Shown: positions 1 through 4,961 of the stretch, in pieces | How positions within the stretch are numbered: position 1 is the stretch's first letter | Layout: each line of letters opens with the position of its first letter | Assembly: GCA_035640715.1 (NCBI GenBank) | Contig: DASQVO010000166.1 | Coordinates: forward strand, 1 to 6,990 | Source of the DNA: DASQVO01 sp035640715 | GTDB taxonomy: Bacteria > Actinomycetota > Actinomycetes > Streptosporangiales > Streptosporangiaceae | Direction: 5' to 3' | Length of the DNA stretch: 6,990 bases | Made by a program: the position numbers and the translations under genes | Notes under the pieces: generated by a model | What the model was told of the DNA's origin: nothing | Database searches by the model: none | The model's input: only the letters and a program-made list of their open reading frames with translations

Positions 1-34
1 AGGGACCCGGATCTCTTCGGAGATCCGGGTCCCT
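1..34. terminator. Perfect 15-bp stem with TTCG loop, probable (bidirectional) terminator
   Basis: The arms at 1-15 (agggacccggatctc) and 20-34 are perfectly complementary around the loop ttcg at 16-19. Read on the plus strand this is a C(UUCG)G tetraloop, an exceptionally stable RNA loop, which suggests it mainly ends a plus-strand transcript entering from the left of the window. No T-rich tract follows on either strand, which is common for actinobacterial terminator hairpins. It could also serve as a backup terminator for the minus-strand gene at 144-530. The hairpin starts at the first base, so the stem may extend beyond the window. Confidence 0.7.
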
Positions 35-95
35 CGTCATGTGTGGACGTGTGTTAAGAACTGGTCCGCCGTAACCACTCCACCGAGGTGATGTG

Positions 96-127
96 CTCCC
101 GGCTCGGCCATCTGGCCGAGCCGGGAG
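96..127 (-). terminator. Perfect inverted repeat downstream of the repeat-protein gene, probable terminator
   Basis: The arms at 96-110 (ctcccggctcggcca) and 113-127 are perfectly complementary around two bases, giving an effective 14-bp stem with a four-base loop. The hairpin lies 16 bases past the TGA at 144-146 of the minus-strand gene ending there, which is the expected place for its terminator. There is no clear U-tract, as is usual in GC-rich actinomycetes. Confidence 0.7.
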
Positions 128-143
128 GTTATGAGACGTTCGA

Positions 144-530
144 TCAGCACCCGCAGCCGCAGATGGGCCAGCAGACGGGTTTGCAGACCGGCTTGTAGAC
201 GGTCCGGTACCGGTAGACGGGCACGTGCTTGTAGATGGGCACGGACTTGTAGACGGTCCGGTACCGGTAGACCGGCACGTGCTTGTAGACGGGCACGGGC
301 TTGTAGACGACGTGCTCGCAGCCCCAGCCGATGCAGCCACAGCCGCCCCAGCCACAGCCGGGCGGCCCGCCACCGCTGACCTTCGAGACGTTGCTTACTG
401 TGCTTACTGTTTGTGCGTGAGCCAGGTGCGCCGTGGCTGCGTTCGCCACGGTCGGCGCGAGCATCATCGTCCCGGTGGTGCTCGCTGCCGCAGCGAGCCC
501 GAGTGCTCGCTTCAGTGACTTGGCGTTCAT
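144..530 (-). CDS. Secreted Tyr/Lys/Val/Pro hexapeptide-repeat protein with Cys-rich flanks (128 aa), hypothetical
   Basis: The start is ATG at 530, chosen because a Sec-type signal peptide begins there: a basic n-region (K4, K7, R8), a hydrophobic stretch (about 9-28) and a signal peptidase I site VANA|A after residue 31. GAGGGG lies nine bases upstream. A longer in-frame start at 665 would bury this signal. The mature protein has a Val/Ser-rich linker (40-52), a Gly/Cys/Trp patch with C59, C64, C66 and C71, then hexads starting at Y76, 82, 88, 94, 100, 106 and 112. These form two near-identical 18-residue blocks (YKxVPx-YKHVPV-YRYRTV, 76-93 and 94-111), and a Cys-rich end follows with C116, C120, C124, C126 and C128. 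The mature part is very basic, with E72 its only acidic residue. I do not recognise a named family. The composition suggests an exported wall-associated or structural protein that may be cross-linked through Cys or Tyr, but that is inference. An alternative frame over the same bases was rejected. Confidence 0.75.
   Translation of the reverse strand: MNAKSLKRALGLAAAASTTGTMMLAPTVANAATAHLAHAQTVSTVSNVSKVSGGGPPGCGWGGCGCIGWGCEHVVYKPVPVYKHVPVYRYRTVYKSVPIYKHVPVYRYRTVYKPVCKPVCWPICGCGC
193..300 (-). repeat. Two tandem 54-base repeats inside the secreted-protein gene
   Basis: Copies at 193-246 and 247-300 differ at only three of 54 positions, and the first eight bases of a third copy (ttgtagac) follow at 301-308. 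Each copy encodes 18 residues made of three hexads, so the array is in frame and copy changes would preserve the protein. The high identity at the DNA level suggests recent duplication or ongoing homogenisation. Confidence 0.9.
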
Positions 531-544
531 GACAAGGATCCCCT

Positions 545-630
545 CTCCTGTCGGTATTGCTGATGCGGAGGGTGGACCACCCGTCTCCTGTCGGTATCGC
601 TCCTGTCGGTATCGCTGATGTGGAGGGTGG
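545..630 (-). repeat. Direct repeats carrying ACAGGAG in the leader of the secreted-protein gene
   Basis: The 13-mer ctcctgtcggtat occurs three times, at 545-557, 585-597 and 600-612. Two of the copies are part of a longer repeat of 31 bases (545-575 and 600-630) that differs at only two positions. On the minus strand each 13-mer reads ATACCGACAGGAG and so contains an AGGAG, Shine-Dalgarno-like core. The copy nearest the gene sits just upstream of the GAGGGG ribosome binding sequence of the ATG at 530. The repeats could be binding sites for a regulator, decoy ribosome sites, or the product of slippage. Confidence 0.85.
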
Positions 631-667
631 GCGGTCCACCCCCGCCGCGGGGGTGGACCGCCCACCC
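625..667. repeat. Perfect 43-base palindrome (21-bp arms, one central base)
   Basis: The arm at 625-645 is exactly complementary to 647-667 around C646. The sequence is rich in GGTGG and CCACC. A smaller perfect palindrome with the same core, gggtggaccaccc, lies at 570-582 inside the repeat region. The element sits 95-137 bases upstream of the ATG at 530 on the minus strand. If transcribed, it would form an extremely stable leader hairpin and could act as an attenuator or as a terminator isolating the gene. As DNA it could be a dimeric operator or a REP/MITE-like dispersed repeat. Confidence 0.85.
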
Positions 668-796
668 CCGCCGCGCCGCGCTTCCGCAGCGCCGCCCCAT
701 CCCATGCTGTTCGGACGGAAGGGATTAATCGCGCCAGATGCGTGCACCTAGTGCCCGGCGAATTCCATGGTCACTCGTTGTTCCCCACAGGATTCG

Positions 797-812
797 TGTG
801 ATTCCAGTCACA
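797..812. promoter_or_regulatory. CRP/FNR-family-like operator (TGTGA-N6-TCACA)
   Basis: The sequence TGTGATTCCAGTCACA is a perfect dyad with the exact half-sites and six-base spacing recognised by CRP-type regulators, including the actinobacterial Crp proteins. It lies in a locally A/T-richer stretch, 266 bases upstream of the secreted-protein start on the minus strand and 149 bases below the stop of the 77-residue gene. No plus-strand gene starts nearby, so the most plausible target is the minus-strand secreted-protein gene. The distance is long, and function is unproven. Confidence 0.4.
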
Positions 813-961
813 GTAGGTAATGATGTTAATACAGAACGAAATGGGCTAAAGGAGGTTGCCGGGGATCCTGCGCCGGCTGCTGACGGTTTAACAGGGCCTC
901 TCGGGTGTCCTTGGCAGGGTCATGGCCTGGCTCACCCATGCCCACAAGGTATGCCCTGAGG

Positions 962-1195
962 CTACATACGGAGCCTGTCCCTGAGCGCGCCCAGCCCGAT
1001 CAGCATCATGTCCAGCTTGGCGGCCAGGATGGCCTGGGTGACTGCGGGGTCTGCTAGGAGCCCACTCGCGCACATGGCATGGTCGCAGAGCAGCCGCAGC
1101 GCATGCCGGGCATCCATGCGCTCGACCTCCGACAATCTGTGGTGCACACGCGTGAGCGTATCGACGCGCCGGGCACCCCGCGTTGTGGCTGGCAT
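962..1195 (-). CDS. Hypothetical 77-aa protein
   Basis: The frame runs from ATG at 1195 to TAG at 962-964. About four fifths of its codons end in G or C, and AGGTGG is placed nine bases before the ATG, both consistent with a real gene. The N-terminus is basic (TTRGARRVDTLTR). The rest has the spacing of amphipathic helices, with a likely helical stretch at about residues 19-45 (L-x-x-V-E-R-M-D-A-R-H-A-L-R-L-L) and another at about 51-75 with AILAAKLDMMLIGLGALRDRL. Cysteines are at 37 and 42. There is no signal peptide or clear membrane span. I do not recognise the family. It starts 93 bases below the stop of the PPOX-type gene and could be read from the same transcript. A longer overlapping minus-strand frame (888-1208, 106 aa, rich in Arg, His and Pro) looks like a shadow. 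Confidence 0.5.
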   Translation of the reverse strand: MPATTRGARRVDTLTRVHHRLSEVERMDARHALRLLCDHAMCASGLLADPAVTQAILAAKLDMMLIGLGALRDRLRM

Positions 1196-1288
1196 GATTT
1201 CTGGCCACCTGCCTGCCGGTACCTGAGCGCCACCAGGCCGGGCAACCCCATACCTGCTAGATAGGCGACGGATGCCTGGTAATGGAAG

Positions 1289-1771
1289 TCAACGGCCCGT
1301 TTCCGCTAGGCGCGGCGGGAAACCGCCGGTCGCGACGGGGCCCCACTGCCGGGGCGTGACACGCAGCAGCGATTTGCCCTGGCGGACCATGGCCTGCCGG
1401 TAGTCGTCCCAGTCCGGATGCTCGCCGGCGATGGCCCGGTAGTAATCGACGAGCGCCTCGACGGCCTCGGGGACGTCGATCACCTCCGCGTCGCCATCGA
1501 CCTGCACCCAGGCGCCGCCGAAATCATCGGACAAGAAGAGCACGCTGACCTGCGGGTTGCGCCGGGCGTTGCGGGCCTTGGCCCGTTCCGGATAGGTCGC
1601 CACGACGATCCGGCCCTCGTCGTCAACGCCGCACGTCACCGGGGACGCCTGCGGGCGCCCATCGGCGCGTGCCGTGATGACGATCGCCTGATGGCGCGGC
1701 CGGATGAAGTCGAGCAGCTCGTCCCGGCTCACAATGGTGTTGGTCGCTATCTGAGGGCTCACCCGCACCAC
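1289..1771 (-). CDS. PPOX-class (split-barrel) F420/FMN-dependent oxidoreductase-like protein (160 aa)
   Basis: This is a pyridoxamine 5'-phosphate oxidase-like split beta-barrel protein, closest to the actinobacterial 'PPOX class probable F420-dependent enzyme' group. Recognisable blocks in order are SRDELLDFIRPRHQAIV (15-31), ARADGRPQASPVTCGVDDEGRI (34-55), the cofactor-binding-type strand and turn VATYPERAKARNARRNPQVSV (57-77), SDDFGGAWVQVDGDAEVID (81-99), and a C-terminal block GEHPDWDDYRQAMVRQGKSLLRVTP (116-140) ending in WGPVATGGFPPRL. The length is normal and the protein looks intact and cytoplasmic. Members reduce small molecules with F420H2 or bind flavin or heme. The substrate here is unknown, and sequence alone does not settle the cofactor. 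The start is GTG at 1771, with GAGGGTGG just upstream; GTGs at 1768 and 1762 are also possible. It follows the sugar-acid cluster after 182 bases and a possible terminator, so it is probably a separate unit. Confidence 0.92.
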   Translation of the reverse strand: MVRVSPQIATNTIVSRDELLDFIRPRHQAIVITARADGRPQASPVTCGVDDEGRIVVATYPERAKARNARRNPQVSVLFLSDDFGGAWVQVDGDAEVIDVPEAVEALVDYYRAIAGEHPDWDDYRQAMVRQGKSLLRVTPRQWGPVATGGFPPRLAETGR

Positions 1772-1926
1772 TATGCCACCCTCACCAGCCGGCGCGCCCG
1801 GCCGTGGGTTTCCTCGCCGGCCTGGGCTTAAGCCAGGACCGTCACGTTGGCCGCTGCGCGCTGGACAATCTTACGGGCTGGGAACTCCTCCACGGTGCCG
1901 GAGTCGAAACGCTGAGCGTGGCAGGC

Positions 1927-1943
1927 GAACGGGGACCCCGTTC
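1927..1943 (-). terminator. Short hairpin after the alanine-rich gene, possible operon terminator
   Basis: The 17-mer gaacggggaccccgttc is a perfect inverted repeat with 8-bp arms around one base. It begins 10 bases past the TGA (1954-1956) of the 454-residue gene. It is short and has no U-tract, so it may be a weak terminator for the sugar-acid operon. It could equally be a protein-binding dyad upstream of the PPOX-type gene. Confidence 0.35.
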
Positions 1944-1953
1944 ACGTCCATCG

Positions 1954-3318
1954 TCACGCGGGGAATGCGCTGGCGATGGAACGCATGGCGGCGTGGTCGG
2001 CGGCGGACGCGAGGCCGGCGTGGTACAGGCGAAGGTCCGTCGCGCCCGCAGCCAGCACGGCCTCCGCATGTCCGGGCAGGTCAGCCAGATGGGCGCCCAG
2101 GGCGGTCACGGCGGTCAGCGTGGCGGCGACACGGCACGGCCCGCGCCCGGCCACCGGCACGGCATCCCGGCCTGTGCCTGCTCTCACGTCGGCGCCCATC
2201 GTCCCGGCGGCCACGCCCAGCCCTGCGGTGTGGGCGGCCTGGGCGGTCCGGGCGACGAGCGCAGCGGACTGAGCGGCCGGTCCCGGGCATTGCAGGATGA
2301 CGCCGTCGGCGCCGCCGCGACCAAGCAGGACGGCAGGGTCGAAGCCGGGGTTGGCGCCGGCCTCGCGGGGATCCGGATGCGAATGCACCAGCACGCCCTT
2401 GCCGGGCGCGGCGTCCCGCACGGCGGCCAGCACCCGGTAGAGAAATCTCTCGGCGGTCGCGGCCCGCACCTTGGCCAGCAGTTCCGCCAGATCTTCCGGC
2501 ACGGCATCTCCCCGCAGGGTGTCGCCCAGCACTGTGTCTCCCAGCACGGTGTCACCGAACCCGGGCTCCCCCACCCCGGAGTGGCCCCGCACTGAGGCTC
2601 CGGCGCCGGCGACACTATCGTCCGGAACCAGAATTTCCTGCCAGTATCCGGTGTCCAGGGCGGCACGGACCGCGCGCGCCAGTTCGGCGGAGTCCGCGTC
2701 GGCCTCGCGGAACGCGTCGGTGCAGGCCTGGCAGAAGCAGGTGTCGAGCAGCCAGCCGGGCACCCCGCCCGGCGGGCCGCCGCCGGTCTTGTCGTGCGCG
2801 CTGCCATGGTCGTAGCCGTACCAGCCGCACGCTTCGAGTTCGACGCCATCGACGCAGCCCAGCGCGGCCACCTCGGCAGACAGGGCGGCCGCGTACTCGC
2901 CGACCTCTGGCGAGCCGACGCACAGCGCCCACGGGTAGGGGTCGCCGTAGGCGTTGCGCACGACGCATCCGGGATGGGCCGCGCCGAGACGGCCGTTGTG
3001 CGCGAGCACCAGCCACGCGTTCACCTTCAGCCCGGCCCGGTGCAGGGCGTCGGCGGCGCGCTCGAACGACCCGGCCTGGTCCGGGTCAGGTGCCGCGGGC
3101 CGCAGCCGTACACCGCGCCAGCGTTCCGGGTCGGGCCGGTGGTAGACGCCCGCGTCGCGGGTGACCACCCGGTGGCCGGGGTGGAACGGCGTGACCGCCC
3201 GCACCGCGTGGTAGGCGGCGGCCAGCGAGACCTCGCTGACCCCCAGCCCAGCGATCCGGTCGGCGGCCGCGGGGTCCCCGTCCACGTCCCACGGGTACAG
3301 GTAGGCCGATATCGGCAT
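1954..3318 (-). CDS. Alanine-rich TIM-barrel-like protein, possible carbohydrate-active enzyme (454 aa)
   Basis: This resembles actinobacterial 'alanine-rich' hypothetical proteins that appear to fold as TIM barrels of the glycoside-hydrolase type; the function is not established. The start MPISAYLYPWDVDG has GGAG seven bases upstream and no signal peptide, so it should act in the cytoplasm. Conserved-looking blocks are VSLAAAYHAVRAVTPFHPGHR (30-50), NAWLVLAHNGRLG (100-112), NAYGDPYPWALC (122-133), GVELEACGWYGYDHGSAHDK (158-177, with acidic E160, E162, D170), a CFCQAC cysteine cluster (C194, C196, C199), VHSHPDP (311-317) and LRLYHAGL (429-436). Residues about 232-275 form a low-complexity insertion containing four GDTVL-like units, unusual for a barrel. 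The gene starts 36 bases below the semialdehyde dehydrogenase stop, so the two are probably cotranscribed. It may release or process the pentose or sugar-acid substrate, but this rests on context only. Confidence 0.88.
   Translation of the reverse strand: MPISAYLYPWDVDGDPAAADRIAGLGVSEVSLAAAYHAVRAVTPFHPGHRVVTRDAGVYHRPDPERWRGVRLRPAAPDPDQAGSFERAADALHRAGLKVNAWLVLAHNGRLGAAHPGCVVRNAYGDPYPWALCVGSPEVGEYAAALSAEVAALGCVDGVELEACGWYGYDHGSAHDKTGGGPPGGVPGWLLDTCFCQACTDAFREADADSAELARAVRAALDTGYWQEILVPDDSVAGAGASVRGHSGVGEPGFGDTVLGDTVLGDTLRGDAVPEDLAELLAKVRAATAERFLYRVLAAVRDAAPGKGVLVHSHPDPREAGANPGFDPAVLLGRGGADGVILQCPGPAAQSAALVARTAQAAHTAGLGVAAGTMGADVRAGTGRDAVPVAGRGPCRVAATLTAVTALGAHLADLPGHAEAVLAAGATDLRLYHAGLASAADHAAMRSIASAFPA
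2497..2556 (-). repeat. Four tandem 15-base units encoding GDTVL-like pentapeptides
   Basis: Inside the 454-residue gene, residues 255-274 read GDTVL, GDTVL, GDTLR, GDAVP. At the DNA level the plus strand shows the period as gtgtcgcccagcac, then gtgtctcccagcac, with progressively weaker copies. The array preserves the frame and lies in a Gly/Val/Ser-rich linker-like insertion, so it probably arose by slippage in a surface loop. Confidence 0.8.
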
Positions 3319-3354
3319 CGGTGTTCTCCGTAGGCGCCCGGGCGTGGGGCGCGG

Positions 3355-4812
3355 TCAGCCGACCAGCCCGGCCGGCAGCAGTTCCGCGGGGAAATTCTGG
3401 TAGGCGACCGGGACGAGCCAGCGGCGGATGGCCGCCGTTCCCACGGAGGTGTAGGCGGGCACGGTCGTAGCCGGCCACGGGCCGCCGTGATGCTGCGCCG
3501 CGTTGACGGCGACCCCGGTGGGCCAGCCGTTGCAGACGATCCGGCCGACCGTGCGCTCGAACACGGCCACGACCTTCCGGGCCGCGGAGACGTCGGCGGC
3601 CGACTCCGTGTCCACGTGCACCGTCCCGACGAGGTTGCCGCTGAGCCCGAAGAGCACCGGCAGCAGGTCGTCCACAGACGGATAGGCGATCATCAGCCCG
3701 GCCGGGCCGAACCGCTCGCGCGACAGCACGCCGGCGTCGGCGGCGAACTCCTCCAGGCTCGTGCGGAAGAGGCGGGGCGTTGCGCCCCACGGGCCCTCCC
3801 CAGTCTCTCCGGCCGCGAGCGCCATCACGGCGGGATGCGCCTCGATCTCGGCGAGCGACGCCTCATACCCCTTGTAGATCCGCTCGGACAGCATCGGGCC
3901 GCCGCTGGAGGCGGTCACCGCGTCCGCGATCGCGGTCAGCAGCGCCACGTCATCGGCGGGAACGAAGAGCAGGCCCGGGTTGGTGCAGAACTGGCCCGCG
4001 CCGAGCGTGAGCGACCCGGCGTATCCGGACGCGATCTCGCCGGGCCGGCGGGCGGCGGCGCCGGGCAGCACGACGACCGGGTTGACCGCGCCGAGTTCCC
4101 CGTAGAAGGGAATCGGGACCTCGCGCTCGGCGCAGATCCGGGCCAGTTCGAGACCGCCCCGGGTAGAACCGGTGAACCCGGCCGCCCTGATAGCTGGGTG
4201 GTTGAGCAGCCGGATACCTGCCTCGAATCCGTGCACGAGGGCGAACACTCCGGTGGGCGCGCCCGCGCCGTCCAGCGCCGTGCCGACGATGTCCGCAGTC
4301 AGGTCCGAGGTCCGGGGATGTCCCTCGTGCGCCTTCACGACCACCGGGCATCCCGCGGCTAGCGCCGACGCCGTGTCGCCGCCGGCCACGGAGAAGGCGA
4401 ACGGGAAGTTGGACGCCGCGAACACGGCGACCGGCCCGACCGGGTGGCTGATCCGCCGGAGATCCGGGGCGGCGCCGGTGGCCGACGCGATCGCGACATC
4501 GGCGTAGGCCCCGTCGCGGAGCGCCCCCGCGAACAGCCGGAGCTGCCCGGTGGTCCTGGCCACCTCGCCGGTGAGCCGGGTCTCGCCGAGCGCGGTCTCG
4601 GTGTCGGCCAGCGCGACGAGCTCACCGGCCCGGGCGTCCAGCGCGTCCGCGACCGCCTCCAGCGCGGCGGCCCGGCCCTCCGGGAGGAGAGCCGCCCACT
4701 GCGGGAACGCGGCGGCCGCGGCCTCTACCACCGCGTCCAGCTCAGCGTCCGTCGTCTCCGCGACCGGCTCCCCAGCCGGCTCGCCGGTCCGCGGATTGAA
4801 CCCCTGGATCAT
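3355..4812 (-). CDS. Alpha-ketoglutarate semialdehyde (2,5-dioxopentanoate) dehydrogenase, NAD(P)+ (485 aa)
   Basis: An aldehyde dehydrogenase of the semialdehyde branch used in pentose, hexarate and hydroxyproline breakdown. It oxidises alpha-ketoglutarate semialdehyde to alpha-ketoglutarate in the cytoplasm. The start MIQGFNPRTGEPAGEP is the usual N-terminus of this family, with GGAG nine bases upstream. Visible motifs are PVGPVAVFAASNFPFAFSVA with the oxyanion Asn N135, GCPVVVKAHEGHP with the cofactor-contact Lys K160, FTGSTRGG (213-220), FYGELGAVNPV with general base E239, GAGQFCTNPG with the nucleophile C276, the E-x-F-G-P motif (E366, F368), and the family-typical C-terminus with QHHGGPWPATT (440-450), TSVGTAAIRRWLVPVAYQNFP (455-475). 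All catalytic residues are present, and the length is normal. It lies 280 bases below the dehydratase and 36 bases above the 454-residue gene. The upstream gap contains an 18-bp dyad, so it may have its own promoter. The closest alternative is a related semialdehyde or glyceraldehyde dehydrogenase; the neighbouring dehydratase favours the ketoglutarate semialdehyde role. Confidence 0.94.
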   Translation of the reverse strand: MIQGFNPRTGEPAGEPVAETTDAELDAVVEAAAAAFPQWAALLPEGRAAALEAVADALDARAGELVALADTETALGETRLTGEVARTTGQLRLFAGALRDGAYADVAIASATGAAPDLRRISHPVGPVAVFAASNFPFAFSVAGGDTASALAAGCPVVVKAHEGHPRTSDLTADIVGTALDGAGAPTGVFALVHGFEAGIRLLNHPAIRAAGFTGSTRGGLELARICAEREVPIPFYGELGAVNPVVVLPGAAARRPGEIASGYAGSLTLGAGQFCTNPGLLFVPADDVALLTAIADAVTASSGGPMLSERIYKGYEASLAEIEAHPAVMALAAGETGEGPWGATPRLFRTSLEEFAADAGVLSRERFGPAGLMIAYPSVDDLLPVLFGLSGNLVGTVHVDTESAADVSAARKVVAVFERTVGRIVCNGWPTGVAVNAAQHHGGPWPATTVPAYTSVGTAAIRRWLVPVAYQNFPAELLPAGLVG

Positions 4813-4854
4813 CGTTGCTCACTCCATCCACTATCTGGCGAACTGCTCAAAACC

Positions 4855-4872
4855 CTCGGAACGGCCTCCGAG
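4855..4872. promoter_or_regulatory. Operator-like 18-bp dyad upstream of the semialdehyde dehydrogenase
   Basis: The sequence CTCGGA-ACGGCC-TCCGAG has perfect 6-bp arms separated by six bases. It lies 42 bases upstream of the ATG at 4812, where a repressor or activator of that gene would bind. No clear -35/-10 pair could be assigned. It could also form a small hairpin in the leader RNA. Confidence 0.4.
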
Positions 4873-4903
4873 CCGTGCCAGACAGACAGCGCGAACCCGC
4901 CAC

Positions 4904-4961
4904 GCAGGCGGCGAGTTCCCCTGCTGCCCAGCCCGTGCAGGCGGCGAGTTCCCCTGCCGCC
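4904..4961. repeat. Two tandem 33-base-spaced repeats between dehydratase and dehydrogenase genes
   Basis: A 25-base unit beginning gcaggcggcgagttcccc occurs at 4904-4928 and again at 4937-4961, spaced 33 bases start to start, with one clear difference in the core. The second copy overlaps the left arm of the larger inverted repeat at 4939-5073. Frames across it (about 60-70 codons on either strand) reflect the repeat and do not look like proteins. Confidence 0.8.

Larger units (their letters stand above)
531..961. other. Gene-free stretch upstream of the secreted-protein gene
   Basis: No convincing gene lies in these 431 bases. The part next to the secreted-protein start (545-667) is filled by short direct repeats and a long palindrome, listed separately. 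Around 790-845 the sequence becomes noticeably richer in A/T than its surroundings and contains a CRP-type dyad, which fits a promoter region. I cannot place confident -35/-10 boxes on either strand. A near-perfect Shine-Dalgarno string (AAAGGAGG, 848-855) on the plus strand is followed only by an 11-codon frame from TTG at 856 to TAA. A plus-strand frame of 73 codons (738-959) has no recognisable protein character. Confidence 0.6.

Noticed and set aside
193..308. Possible CRISPR-like array
   Set aside because: Units are contiguous tandem copies without unique spacers and encode an in-frame protein repeat.
531..665. N-terminal extension of the secreted protein to an ATG at 665
   Set aside because: The extra 45 residues are a translation of the palindrome and leader repeats and would bury the signal peptide; the ATG at 530 has its own ribosome site.
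37..747. Minus-strand frame of 236 codons covering the secreted-protein gene
   Set aside because: It is Arg/Gly/Leu-rich, runs through the terminator hairpin and the repeats, and has no signal peptide or domain. The overlapping frame gives a coherent signal peptide, regular hexads and a ribosome site.
1232..1280. Inverted repeat accaggc/gcctggt after the PPOX-type gene as a terminator
   Set aside because: Arms of only 7 bp are separated by 35 bases, which is too weak to call in GC-rich DNA.
1804..2595. Plus-strand frame of 263 codons opposite the alanine-rich gene
   Set aside because: Its Gly/His/Gln-rich composition, with VSQHGV-type repeats, mirrors the GC-rich opposite strand; the minus-strand frame has conserved blocks and a ribosome site.
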